From JBDTMC01 sp039934475 (lineage in GTDB: Bacteria > Acidobacteriota > Terriglobia > Bryobacterales > Bryobacteraceae): DNA of 20,234 bases. Made by a program: the position numbers and the translations under genes. The notes below the pieces were generated by a model. That model ran no database searches. It was not told where the DNA came from and worked only from the letters and a program-made list of their open reading frames with translations. Position 1 is the stretch's first letter. Every line of letters starts with the position of its first letter. The stretch covers positions 1 through 20,234 of the forward strand of contig JBDTMC010000092.1 of the NCBI GenBank assembly GCA_039934475.1, read 5' to 3'. Below, in pieces: positions 6,466-14,668 of the stretch.

Positions 6466-8880
6466 GTGAAGACGATCAGTTGGCTGTTGTTGACGTGCTT
6501 GCCGCTGGGCGCAGTGACCTTGGTGAAGAACGGTCGCAGTGATCATTCCATTTGCCTTGCCCCAGACGCCTCGCCCTCAGAGCGGCGGGCCGCGGAGGAA
6601 CTGCAGCGATTCATTGCCGGCATGTCCGGCGCGCGGTTGCCCCTGCTCGATAAATGTGGGGGACGGGGACCGTTCGTGCGGGTGGGTGGCGGCGGTGCGT
6701 TCGGCCCGGAAGAGTACCGGCTGCGTACTTCAGGCCGCGACCTATTGATTGAAGGCGGGCATCTGCGCGGCACCATGTATGGCGCCTACGCACTGCTCGA
6801 GAAACTTGGCTGCCGCTGGTTCACTGTGGACGTCAGCAGAATTCCGAAACTGCCGACGATTGAGATTGGACCTCTGGATGAAACGGGGAAGCCGGCGTTT
6901 GAATACCGCGAACCGTACTTCACCGAAGCCTTCGATAAAGACTGGGCCGCGCGCAACCGCACCAACGGCGCTTTCTCGAAATTGGACGAGTCCACTGGCG
7001 GGAAGGTGGAGTATTTCCCCTTCGTCCACAGCTTCGAGAGCCTCATTCCGCCGCAGCAATATTTCAAGGATCACCCCGAATACTTCTCGTTGATCGATGG
7101 GGCGCGGCGGGCGGAGAAGACGCAACTGTGCCTCACCAATCCCGATGTGCTGCGCTTGACCGTGGCGCGCGTGCGCGAATGGATCGCGGAGCATCCGACT
7201 GCAAAGATCATCTCCGTTTCCCAAAACGATTGGGAAGGCTGGTGCGAGTGCGACCGGTGCAAGCGCGTGGAACAGGAAGAGGGCGGGCAGCATTCCGGGC
7301 CGATGCTGCGATTTGTGAATGCCGTGGCGGCGGAAATCGAAAAGACGAACCCGGACAAACTGATCGACACCCTCGCCTATTGGTATAGCGAGAATCCGCC
7401 AGCGAAGGTGCGTCCGCGGCCGAATGTGCGAATCCGTCTGTGCCCCATCGGCGTTTGCGTCGCTCATCCGTATGAACTGTGTCCGCGCAGCACCTACTTT
7501 GTGAAGAACTTGAAGGCGTGGTCTGCGATCACGAATCAATTGTATATCTGGCACTACAACACTGACTTCGCACATTACCTGGCGCCGTTCCCCGATTTCG
7601 ACGAACTGGCCGCGGACATGCCGCTGTATCAGAGGAACGGCGTGGTGGGCGTGTTCCTCGAAGGAGCCTATCCTCCGGGAGGCGGCAGCGAAAACGGGGA
7701 ACTGCGGTCATATGTGATGGCGCGGCTGCTGTGGAACCCGCAGACCGACGTGAACCGGGATATCGCGGAGTTTGTGAATGCGGTCTATGGGCGCGCGGCC
7801 CAGCCGATGCGCGAGTATCTGGACTTACTGCAGCGGGAAGTAAGACTTCCCCCTAGCGGGTTAGGCCAGCACCTCTGGGTTCACAGCATTCCTTCCTATT
7901 CGGCGGACTTTCTCCCGCGGGCGAAGGCTATCTTCGAACGCGCGCTGCAGGCTGCCGAGGATTCGAGCGTGCGGCGAAGGGTCGCGAAGGCGCGATTGCC
8001 TCTGGAGTACATGGAGATGACTGCGGCGCGGCAGTACGTCATTGACGGCGATTTGTATTCGCCCCGCGATTTGGCGAAATGGAAGACGCGGTTCAGCGAG
8101 TTTCTGGCCTCTATGCGAAGCTTCGGAATTACTAGCATTCGCGAAGGACGGACTTTGGAAGAAGACGAAAAATGGGCTGCCGCTATGACCTCTTACCGGC
8201 TGACGTGGCTGGAAAACGACAAGTGGCGTGTGGCGGTGGCGCCTGAGCTAGCGGGACGCGTGGTGCGCATGACTGACCGCAAGATTGGACGCGAACTGCT
8301 GCACGTGCCCTGGCCGGGCGAAGCGCTCACGCCGAATACGGGCGGGCAGGTGGTGCAGGCGTACCCGGACTTCCCTCTGCGGCCTTGGGACGTGGAATGG
8401 AAAAGCGTTTCCGCATCGCCCACGGAAGTGGTGCTGGAAGGTGTGTGCACCAATGGTGTGAAAATGGAACGGCGCATCCGGCTGGACGGCGACTGGGTGC
8501 GGACAGAGGCGTGGGCCGAGAATGGCGGCCAAGATCCGTTGGACGTGGTTCTGCAAACACGGGCGGAGCTGGAGCCGGCAGACATCGACCGCGCCGGCGT
8601 GAGTTATCGTGCTACGGGAGGCTCCGAAGTGAATCGGTTGCTGATTGCGCCGGCGGAGTTGCCGAACGGGTCGGAGACACTGGTTAACGCCGATGTGCCC
8701 GATGGAGAATGGCACTCCGTGGGCGTTGTGAACCGCTTTCCGCGGGAATTGGCCGAGCGCACCACCGTGAGTTGGACACCGAAGAACGGACCCAAGGTGA
8801 CCCTCGGTGTGTGGTCGAAGAAGGTGAAGCTGGCCCCTGGCGAGCGGGTACGAGTGGCGGCGGATTATAGGAGCGAATGA
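6466..8880 (+). CDS. DUF4838 domain protein, exported, glycoside-hydrolase-like
   Basis: An 804-residue exported protein. The signal peptide MKTISWLLLTCLPLGA is followed by a hexosaminidase/alpha-glucuronidase-type N-terminal domain (about 20-130, including LLIEGGHLRGTMYGAYALLE and LGCRWF). A DUF4838 core (about 140-430) contains ISVSQNDWEGWCECDRCKRV and HYNTDFAHYL. A helical middle region and a beta-rich C-terminal region (about 560-804) complete it. The family occurs in polysaccharide utilisation clusters and is presumed to act on carbohydrate; catalytic residues are not established. The GTG start at 6466 gives the signal peptide; the overlapping ATG at 6464 reads ATG TGA and is useless. 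Its stop overlaps or abuts the next gene, so it is first in a carbohydrate-related operon with the Gfo/Idh/MocA and CBM9-like genes. Confidence 0.88.
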   Translation: MKTISWLLLTCLPLGAVTLVKNGRSDHSICLAPDASPSERRAAEELQRFIAGMSGARLPLLDKCGGRGPFVRVGGGGAFGPEEYRLRTSGRDLLIEGGHLRGTMYGAYALLEKLGCRWFTVDVSRIPKLPTIEIGPLDETGKPAFEYREPYFTEAFDKDWAARNRTNGAFSKLDESTGGKVEYFPFVHSFESLIPPQQYFKDHPEYFSLIDGARRAEKTQLCLTNPDVLRLTVARVREWIAEHPTAKIISVSQNDWEGWCECDRCKRVEQEEGGQHSGPMLRFVNAVAAEIEKTNPDKLIDTLAYWYSENPPAKVRPRPNVRIRLCPIGVCVAHPYELCPRSTYFVKNLKAWSAITNQLYIWHYNTDFAHYLAPFPDFDELAADMPLYQRNGVVGVFLEGAYPPGGGSENGELRSYVMARLLWNPQTDVNRDIAEFVNAVYGRAAQPMREYLDLLQREVRLPPSGLGQHLWVHSIPSYSADFLPRAKAIFERALQAAEDSSVRRRVAKARLPLEYMEMTAARQYVIDGDLYSPRDLAKWKTRFSEFLASMRSFGITSIREGRTLEEDEKWAAAMTSYRLTWLENDKWRVAVAPELAGRVVRMTDRKIGRELLHVPWPGEALTPNTGGQVVQAYPDFPLRPWDVEWKSVSASPTEVVLEGVCTNGVKMERRIRLDGDWVRTEAWAENGGQDPLDVVLQTRAELEPADIDRAGVSYRATGGSEVNRLLIAPAELPNGSETLVNADVPDGEWHSVGVVNRFPRELAERTTVSWTPKNGPKVTLGVWSKKVKLAPGERVRVAADYRSE
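8869..8873 (+). promoter_or_regulatory. Ribosome binding site deciding the Gfo/Idh/MocA start
   Basis: AGGAG is only 3 nt from the ATG at 8877 but 9 nt from the in-frame ATG at 8883. The second is therefore the better start. Confidence 0.6.
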
Positions 8881-8882
8881 AG

Positions 8883-10088
8883 ATGGCGAACGAACTCAGT
8901 CGGCGAAGTTTATTGCAAGGCATTGGAGCCTTCGCCCTTGGCGCTGCGGCTCTGCCGGGCGCGGGCGGCAAACCCGTGCGCATTGGTGTGGTAGGCGGAG
9001 GCTTCGGGTCCTCCTTCCAGTGGCACCTACATCCCAATTGCCAGGTGACGGCGGTCTGCGACATTCGGCCTGACCGGCTGCAGAGGCTCTCCGAAGTCTA
9101 TCGCTGCGGGAATACATTTAAGAACTACCGCGACATGTTGAAGCATCCCCAACTGGATGCCGTGGCCGTGTTCACGCCGGCGCCACTTCATGTCTGGATG
9201 GACATTGAGGCATTGAAGGCCGGCAAGCACGTGATCAGCGCGGTGCCGGCGGGGATGTCCCTCGAAGAGCTGGAGCGGCTGCTGGAAACCGTGAAGCGAA
9301 CGGGCTTGCGTTACATGATGGCTGAGACGAGTTACTACCGGCCCGAGGTCATTACGTGCCGCGAATGGTCACAGCAGGGTAAGTTCGGGACCATCTTCTA
9401 TACCGAAGCTGAGTATCACCACGAAGGTCTTATCCCCTTGATGTATGACGACCGCGGCTTCCCCACGTGGCGTTACGGGTTTCCGCCGATGCACTATCCG
9501 ACGCACTCCACCGGAATCGTCATCCCCATCACCGGCGAGCGCCTGACTGAGGTTCAGGCTGTCGGCTGGGGTGATGGGCATGAAGTTCTGCAAACCAACC
9601 AGTACAAGAATCCGTTCTGGAATACTACCGGATTCTTCAAGACCTCAGGTGGGCATTCCAGCCGCATCTCCGTGTTTTGGCACGTTGCTTCAGGCGGCAC
9701 GGAGCGGGGCAGTATCTACGGCGACCGCATGTCATACATCATGGAACGCCCGGAGAAATCGCCCAATACGGTGGTCACCATCACCAAGGACGGTAAGACG
9801 GTGATCGATGCCAATGGTTACCCCGAAGGCGACGTTAAGATCGAGGCCTACCAACAACCGAACCACTTCGAGAAGCTGCCGGAATCACTGCGCGTGCAGA
9901 GCGGCCACGGTGGATCGCACACCTTCCTCACCAACGAGTTCATCAGCGCGATTGCCGAAGACCGGCATCCAACGGTGAATGTATGGGAGGCGATTGCGTA
10001 CACGGCTCCCGGCATCGTCGCGCACCAATCCGCCCTGAAGGGTGGCGAGCCGATGAAGATCAAGGACTACGGAAAGGCGCCGGCTTAG
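8883..10088 (+). CDS. Gfo/Idh/MocA-family oxidoreductase with Tat signal
   Basis: A 401-residue protein. The twin-arginine export signal SRRSLLQG (R7-R8) and hydrophobic stretch are followed by an NAD(P)-binding Rossmann fold (VRIGVVGGGFGSSF, about 32-45) and the C-terminal alpha/beta domain of sugar-type dehydrogenases. The usual EKP motif that supplies the catalytic lysine (GKHVxxEKP) reads GKHVISAVPAG here, with V121 in the lysine position. Conventional dehydrogenase chemistry is therefore doubtful, although families with lysine replacements exist. Context (DUF4838 before, CBM9-like after) points to carbohydrate processing at the cell envelope. The start could be 8877 (ATGA overlap with the previous stop), but Shine-Dalgarno spacing favours 8883. 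The stop is 19 nt before the next gene. Confidence 0.9.
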   Translation: MANELSRRSLLQGIGAFALGAAALPGAGGKPVRIGVVGGGFGSSFQWHLHPNCQVTAVCDIRPDRLQRLSEVYRCGNTFKNYRDMLKHPQLDAVAVFTPAPLHVWMDIEALKAGKHVISAVPAGMSLEELERLLETVKRTGLRYMMAETSYYRPEVITCREWSQQGKFGTIFYTEAEYHHEGLIPLMYDDRGFPTWRYGFPPMHYPTHSTGIVIPITGERLTEVQAVGWGDGHEVLQTNQYKNPFWNTTGFFKTSGGHSSRISVFWHVASGGTERGSIYGDRMSYIMERPEKSPNTVVTITKDGKTVIDANGYPEGDVKIEAYQQPNHFEKLPESLRVQSGHGGSHTFLTNEFISAIAEDRHPTVNVWEAIAYTAPGIVAHQSALKGGEPMKIKDYGKAPA

Positions 10089-10093
10089 TCTGT

Positions 10094-10099
10094 CATGAT
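10094..10099 (+). promoter_or_regulatory. Possible -10 box before the CBM9-like gene
   Basis: CATGAT lies 8 nt before the ATG at 10108, and there is no Shine-Dalgarno site in the 19-nt gap. It is similar in sequence and placement to the box before the Rieske gene (TATGAT at 12113). Confidence 0.3.
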
Positions 10100-10107
10100 C
10101 ACTTGTG

Positions 10108-10773
10108 ATGCGACTCCTGATTTCGTCTCTTCTTCTGTTGTCGACCGCGACTGCGGCTGAGCCTCTTCTGTGCCGCCACGTGAAAGGCGAGCCAACTCCC
10201 GGCGATTGGGACAAGGCTGCCAAGGTGATGCTTGATCGCGGGCCTCGCGGCGAAGTGTCTCCCCTCGCTCCCACTGAAGTACGGACGCTGTGGAGCGATA
10301 CCCACTTATACGTCCGGTTCAAGTGCCCCTTCCGATCGATGCACCTGCGCGACAAACCGGACCCCGCAACGGAAACCTTCGGCTTGTGGGACTACGATGT
10401 CACCGAGGTCTTCGTCGGCTCCGACTACCAGCACATCGGCCGGTACAAAGAGTTCGAAGTTTCACCGCAGAACGACTGGGTGGATCTGGAAGTGGACCGG
10501 GAACGCAAGGGTGAGCAAACCGATTGGAAATGGAATTCCGATTTTACGCACCATGTCAGCATCGACAAGAGCGCGAAGGTGTGGGTGAGCGAAATGGCCA
10601 TCCCGCTGAAGTCGATCCCGGTTGCCAAGGCCGCCCCTGGCACGAAGCTGCGCATCAACTTTTACCGGATTGAAGACAAGGAACCGAATCGCATTTACTT
10701 CGCTTGGCGTCCCACAGGAGAGCGATCCTTCCATGTCCCGGCCGCGTTTGGCGAGCTTGAGTTGGTGAAGTGA
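10108..10773 (+). CDS. Carbohydrate-binding family 9-like protein, secreted
   Basis: A 221-residue protein. The signal peptide MRLLISSLLLLSTATA (cut before AEPL) is followed by one beta-sandwich domain of the CBM9/DOMON type: DWDKAAKVML, then EVRTLWSDTHLYVRFKCP, LWDYDVTEVFVG, YKEFEVSPQNDWVDLEVD, and the closing RINFYRIEDKEPNRIYFAWRPTG. Family members bind sugars or act as heme/sugar domains in redox enzymes. No catalytic module is attached, so binding outside the cytoplasm is the likely role. The alternative start GTG at 10105 adds one residue. It is probably the last gene of the carbohydrate set and ends 1 bp from the convergent transporter gene. Confidence 0.85.
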   Translation: MRLLISSLLLLSTATAAEPLLCRHVKGEPTPGDWDKAAKVMLDRGPRGEVSPLAPTEVRTLWSDTHLYVRFKCPFRSMHLRDKPDPATETFGLWDYDVTEVFVGSDYQHIGRYKEFEVSPQNDWVDLEVDRERKGEQTDWKWNSDFTHHVSIDKSAKVWVSEMAIPLKSIPVAKAAPGTKLRINFYRIEDKEPNRIYFAWRPTGERSFHVPAAFGELELVK

Positions 10774-10774
10774 C

Positions 10775-12091
10775 TTATTTGATGGCGCGCGTCACCAGCC
10801 AGTAAATAGGAATGCTCAGCGCGAGACAAGCCAGTCCCTGCAGGCTGTTGGACGTATCGGTGAAGAACGCGCCAATGAGGAACCCGACGCTGCCCGTGAG
10901 TACGATGAGCGTGGACCAAGGGTAACCCCAGGCCCGGCACGGACGCGGCGTATCGGGCTCTTTGTGGCGCAGGTACAGCAGCGACGCGAATGCCGAGCAA
11001 TAGAGCACCACGTAGAAGATGCCAGCCATGGCGAGCAGGCGGTCGAAGCTGCCGGTGAGGACGAGGAGCACTCCGGCGGCCGTGGTGCACGCCAGCGCGA
11101 TCCACGGAGTGCCGCCGCGATTCACCGCCGTGGCCCTGGGCCAGAAGAGCCGCGCGCGACCGAGTGCGAACAAGATGCGGCTTCCACCCAACATCGACGC
11201 ATTAATCAGCGATGGCAGCGCACAGATCGACAGGATCGTGACGAGGGTAGCGCCGCGCGATCCAAACAGAACCTGGGCGGCATCCGAGGCAGGGAAGTCC
11301 GCGCCGGCCAGCGTGTGCATGGGCAGGACGTAGAGCAGCGCCGCATTGATGGCGAGATAAATCAGCGTCACGCTGAGCACGCCGCCAATCATGGAGCGCG
11401 GTAAGTCGCGGCCCGGGTTTGAATCCTCTTCCACGAAGTAAGCGACTTCGTACCAGCCATCGTAGGAAACCACCGTGGACTGGAAAGCGAGGATCAATGC
11501 GGCGAACCAACCGCGCGACGGCGGAGGCAGGGCGATCTGCACGCCCCGGGATTGTCCCCCTAACAGGAACCCGGCTCCGACCAGGGACAGAAATGTGACG
11601 GCGAGGACAACCGTGGTAAGCTCCTGCGTGCGCGCCCCGGCTTTGATGCCGACCGCCTGGATGGCCGCAAACACCAGGATGAGAATGATGGCGAGTCCGG
11701 CAGTGTAGGGCTTCGATGGCGGATGCAGCGCAGCGGCGAGTTCCACTAGCGTCATGGCGGCGAAGGCCAGTGAGGCGCTGTTGCCGAGAAAATCGCACCA
11801 GCCGACGGCAAACCCAGGCCCGCGTCCAAAGGCGCGTTCGGTCCATACGAAGAAGCCGCCGGCTTTCGGAATCATGGCGCCAAGCTCAGCGGAGTTGAGC
11901 GCGCCGAGCAGGGCATAGAGGCCGCCCGCTACCCAGATGCCGAGGATGAGCGCCGGATCGCGCAGCCATTCGGCGATAGCGCCGGGGCGGCGCAGGATGC
12001 CCGCTCCGATGGTGCCGCCTACCGTGACGGCGAGGCCGAAAGCAACGCCGAGGACGCGATGAAGGCGGGCATTCGGGATGGCAGACGTCAA
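10775..12091 (-). CDS. APC-superfamily amino acid permease
   Basis: A 438-residue, highly hydrophobic protein with about 12 membrane helices. The first helix carries the broken-helix motif GGTIGAGILRRPG typical of APC transporters. The segment YDGWYEVAYFVEEDSNPGRDLPRS matches the L-type amino acid transporter/polyamine antiporter signature between helices 6 and 7. The likely job is uptake or exchange of amino acids or related amines across the cytoplasmic membrane; the exact substrate cannot be read. The start is TTG at 12091, 34 bp from the divergent Rieske gene. No Shine-Dalgarno site is evident. The stop is 1 bp from the CBM9-like gene on the other strand. Co-regulation with the Rieske oxygenase is plausible from the shared promoter gap. 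Confidence 0.92.
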   Translation of the reverse strand: MTSAIPNARLHRVLGVAFGLAVTVGGTIGAGILRRPGAIAEWLRDPALILGIWVAGGLYALLGALNSAELGAMIPKAGGFFVWTERAFGRGPGFAVGWCDFLGNSASLAFAAMTLVELAAALHPPSKPYTAGLAIILILVFAAIQAVGIKAGARTQELTTVVLAVTFLSLVGAGFLLGGQSRGVQIALPPPSRGWFAALILAFQSTVVSYDGWYEVAYFVEEDSNPGRDLPRSMIGGVLSVTLIYLAINAALLYVLPMHTLAGADFPASDAAQVLFGSRGATLVTILSICALPSLINASMLGGSRILFALGRARLFWPRATAVNRGGTPWIALACTTAAGVLLVLTGSFDRLLAMAGIFYVVLYCSAFASLLYLRHKEPDTPRPCRAWGYPWSTLIVLTGSVGFLIGAFFTDTSNSLQGLACLALSIPIYWLVTRAIK

Positions 12092-12101
12092 GATGCGGTG
12101 T

Positions 12102-12107
12102 AGTCTA
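12102..12107 (-). promoter_or_regulatory. Possible -10 box of the permease gene
   Basis: TAGACT on the minus strand, 10 nt before the TTG start at 12091. Any -35 would overlap the other promoter or the Rieske coding start. Confidence 0.3.
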
Positions 12108-12112
12108 TCAGC

Positions 12113-12118
12113 TATGAT
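12113..12118 (+). promoter_or_regulatory. Putative -10 box, leaderless start of the Rieske gene
   Basis: TATGAT (5 of 6 to consensus) ends 8 nt before the ATG at 12126, which would put transcription start at about the ATG. It supports 12126 over upstream in-frame starts at 12078 and 12114, which would overlap the promoter or the permease gene. Confidence 0.4.
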
Positions 12119-12125
12119 CGTGTCG

Positions 12126-13211
12126 ATGAATTTAGATGACTACCAGCCCACTTCGAACCTCGCCGCGGCGACCACGCTGCCGGCCCGCTGGTACACGGAT
12201 CCGGCCTTTCTGGAACTCGAGCGGCAGCGAGTATTCTGGGGCACATGGCAGGTGGTGGGGCATGCGGCCAAGGTGGCCGACGCGGGACAGTATTTCTCCT
12301 GCGAGGTGTCAGGCGAACCGATCGTGGTGGTGCGCGGCAAGGATGGCGTTCTGCGGGCATTTGCCAATGTGTGCCGGCATCGCGCCGCGGCCATCGTCAG
12401 TGAGCCAGGTTGCGCTAATGTCTTGAAGTGCCCCTACCACGGTTGGACGTATCAGTTGGACGGGCGGCTGCTGGGAGCGCCGGAGTTTGACGGTGCGGAG
12501 AATTGGAATCGTGCCGACGTGCGACTGCCGGAGTACCGGGTGGAAGAGTGGGGACCGTTTGTATTCGTCAATGTGGACGGCGCCGCGCCCCCGCTGGCAG
12601 AGGTGATGGGAACCATCCCGCAGCAGACGGCGGAGATCGGCTGTCCCATCCAGCAGTTGCAGTTCTCCTATCGCCGCGACTATCTCATCAACTGTAACTG
12701 GAAGGTGTACGTCGATAACTACCTGGAAGGGTATCACCTGCCCACGGCTCACCCCGGGTTATTCCGCGAGCTGGATTATGGCGCCTACCGCGTGGATACG
12801 TACCGCTGGTATTCCTCGCAGTACGCGCCCATTCGCGCCGCGGCGCGGGCCGGAGAGAAGCGGCAGTATGACGATTCAAGTGCGGGCAATCGGGCACTCT
12901 ACTTCTGGGTGTTTCCGAATTTCATGCTCAACATCTATCCGGACAATCTGTCGAGTAACATCATTCTGCCAGTGGGACACAATCAGACGCTGACGATCTT
13001 CGAGTGGTTCGGCTACGGCGGCGCGGGAGTGAAGGATTCCACCATCGATTTCAGCGACGAGATTCAGCAGGAAGACATCCGCATCTGCGAGGCGGTGCAA
13101 AAAGGTTTGGGATCCCGAACGTATCAGACGGGACGATTCTCTCCGCAACGAGAGAACGGCGTCCACCATTTCCACCTGTTGTTAGACGAGGCCTTGCGAA
13201 AGGCTCGTTAG
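12126..13211 (+). CDS. Rieske-type ring-hydroxylating oxygenase alpha subunit
   Basis: A 361-residue cytoplasmic oxygenase component. The Rieske [2Fe-2S] ligands are C83-R-H85 and C102-P-Y-H105. The mononuclear iron site is seen as H204 and H209 in NYLEGYHLPTAH and D317 in QQEDIRICEA. The NWKVYVDNYLEGYH pattern is shared by choline monooxygenase/glycine betaine oxygenase-like members as well as aromatic dioxygenases, so a quaternary amine substrate is as possible as an aromatic one. No reductase or ferredoxin partner is present in the window. The start at 12126 places the protein directly after a -10-like box. Its stop overlaps the convergent copper-protein gene by 4 bp. The divergent amino acid/amine permease may supply its substrate (inference). 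Confidence 0.93.
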   Translation: MNLDDYQPTSNLAAATTLPARWYTDPAFLELERQRVFWGTWQVVGHAAKVADAGQYFSCEVSGEPIVVVRGKDGVLRAFANVCRHRAAAIVSEPGCANVLKCPYHGWTYQLDGRLLGAPEFDGAENWNRADVRLPEYRVEEWGPFVFVNVDGAAPPLAEVMGTIPQQTAEIGCPIQQLQFSYRRDYLINCNWKVYVDNYLEGYHLPTAHPGLFRELDYGAYRVDTYRWYSSQYAPIRAAARAGEKRQYDDSSAGNRALYFWVFPNFMLNIYPDNLSSNIILPVGHNQTLTIFEWFGYGGAGVKDSTIDFSDEIQQEDIRICEAVQKGLGSRTYQTGRFSPQRENGVHHFHLLLDEALRKAR

Positions 13212-14518
13212 CGGGTTTCCACGTACTCCATCCACCCGTCCATCATTTCCATCTCGCTGGCCGCGCCCCAACGAATCACCTTGCTGGGATCGGGATTCAG
13301 CGGATTGTTGGCGGAGTTATCGAATTCGCCAATCACTTCGATGCGCGTGCCTTTCGGCAAGCGAATGGGCTCCTTCGCATGGTAGGTAAACTGCCAGTTG
13401 AAGTTGTAAGCGGGCACGTACAAAAGGGTCTCGACGCGGCCGTCCGGGTAGTGCGCGATGTAGCGCATGGCCTTGCCGCGCAGGTGCATATGCGGCGTAA
13501 GACTCATCACTTGCAGGTCCTTATCGATGGTGTGGCAATCCGTTACCTGGTGATCGGGATCGCCGGCGGGAATGCGGAACATCTGGTTGGAGAGGTAGGT
13601 GTAATACAAGACCCGTTGCGGCGGTTGTTTGGCGAAGATCAGACCCACGCTGGTGGCGTCGGTTTCCGGCTTGCCCGTGGTTCTGGCGTAGTGAATTTGA
13701 AAATTCAACGTCGCCCCAGCCGGAATCTTGCGCGCCGTTCCTTCGGGAAACGCTTCGGCATCCCGCCCCGGCAGGTACGAACTGAGTAAGTTGCCCATGG
13801 CGGTTACCTTTCGCCCAGGCACGAAACCGTTGCCATCCACCGCACAGCCGTTGTCGATCACTGGCGCCTCAGGGCGCATCCACTGCAACGTGCCTTCCGT
13901 CACGATCAACCATTTGGCATACTCCGAGACCGGGTCTTTCGCCTCCACGGCCTTCTTGCCGGAGTCCTCTTTCACGAAGACATGGGCGTGGTGGACCACC
14001 TTGCGGTTGCCCGGCCGTAACTCCGTCGCCACCACCCACCGGTCTTCCTTGAAATTGGTCGGGATGTCGATATAGACATAGCCGTCCGGTCCGGTGGCTT
14101 CCAGTTTCTGTTGCGGGATGGAAAGTACCAGATCCGGTTTCCCGATCTTCCAGCCATCGTGAAAGTCCGGCGCTGCCGGCATCTGCTTCGGGTCGCCTTC
14201 CGGCTTGGTCCCATCCGCCCACGCTTTGATGGTGGCGATGTCTGCCGCGGAAAGCCGTGGATCGTTAGACCATTCCCCATACCGCGGGTCGGCCTTCCAT
14301 GGGGGCATCTTGCGCGCCAGCACCGCCTGTCGAATCGCGGCCGCCCACGGGCGCGCCTCTTTGTAGGTGAGCAGGGACATGGGCGCGATATCGCCTTCGC
14401 GATGACAGGCCACGCAATGCTTGTAGAGGATGGGCGCGACGTCGCGGCTGAACGTTGGTTCGGCCGCACCCGCGATGCCGGCCGAGACGCCAAGCAGGAA
14501 GAAGAGTCGAAGGGACAT
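13208..14518 (-). CDS. Secreted c-type cytochrome / PHM-like copper monooxygenase
   Basis: A 436-residue exported protein. The signal peptide MSLRLFFLLGVSAGIAGA is followed by a small cytochrome c-like domain with heme site C35-V-A-C38-H39 and M71 in RKMPPW as a likely axial ligand. The rest resembles copper type II ascorbate-dependent monooxygenases (peptidylglycine alpha-hydroxylating type). H176-H177 (VVHHAHV) and H276 (NFQIHY) fit the first copper site. H343-M-H345 (TPHMHLRGK) and a methionine near M423-M425 (EMEMM) fit the second. The fused heme could deliver electrons in place of ascorbate; this is inference. I chose the ATG at 14518 for the signal peptide. ATG 14542 or an upstream start near 14584 would add a leading tail. 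It converges on the Rieske gene. Confidence 0.82.
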   Translation of the reverse strand: MSLRLFFLLGVSAGIAGAAEPTFSRDVAPILYKHCVACHREGDIAPMSLLTYKEARPWAAAIRQAVLARKMPPWKADPRYGEWSNDPRLSAADIATIKAWADGTKPEGDPKQMPAAPDFHDGWKIGKPDLVLSIPQQKLEATGPDGYVYIDIPTNFKEDRWVVATELRPGNRKVVHHAHVFVKEDSGKKAVEAKDPVSEYAKWLIVTEGTLQWMRPEAPVIDNGCAVDGNGFVPGRKVTAMGNLLSSYLPGRDAEAFPEGTARKIPAGATLNFQIHYARTTGKPETDATSVGLIFAKQPPQRVLYYTYLSNQMFRIPAGDPDHQVTDCHTIDKDLQVMSLTPHMHLRGKAMRYIAHYPDGRVETLLYVPAYNFNWQFTYHAKEPIRLPKGTRIEVIGEFDNSANNPLNPDPSKVIRWGAASEMEMMDGWMEYVETR

Positions 14519-14609
14519 GCCAGTGCTCACTACGAATATCATGACACCACCGCGCCCTTCCACCCAAGCGACGCGCCAAAGCACCCACCTCCGGATCGGT
14601 CCGTCGGGA

Positions 14610-14639
14610 CTGAAAGCAACAAATTCAACTAGTTACACT
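14610..14639 (+). promoter_or_regulatory. Candidate sigma-70-type promoter of the sensor kinase operon
   Basis: CTGAAA (14610-14615, 4 of 6) and TACACT (14634-14639, 4 of 6) are separated by 18 bp, in an AT-richer patch of the 150-bp gap to the divergent copper-protein gene. Transcription would begin near 14646, giving a leader of about 23 nt without a Shine-Dalgarno site. Confidence 0.35.
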
Positions 14640-14640
14640 T

Positions 14641-14655
14641 TGGTTCCTGGCGTGC
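14641..14655 (+). promoter_or_regulatory. Weak sigma-54-like -24/-12 element
   Basis: TGGTTC-N5-GTGC keeps the essential GG (14642-14643) and GC (14654-14655) at the correct 12-bp offset of the TGGCAC-N5-TTGC consensus but differs at other positions. If real, transcription would start at about the ATG (14669) and the downstream NtrC-type regulator could autoregulate the operon. It competes with the sigma-70 reading. Confidence 0.22.
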
Positions 14656-14668
14656 TTTCTCTCTTTCG

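Noticed and set aside
6742..7575. A 277-codon minus-strand open frame inside the DUF4838 gene.
   Set aside because: It has no family resemblance and lies fully inside a well-supported gene; long antisense frames are common at this GC content.
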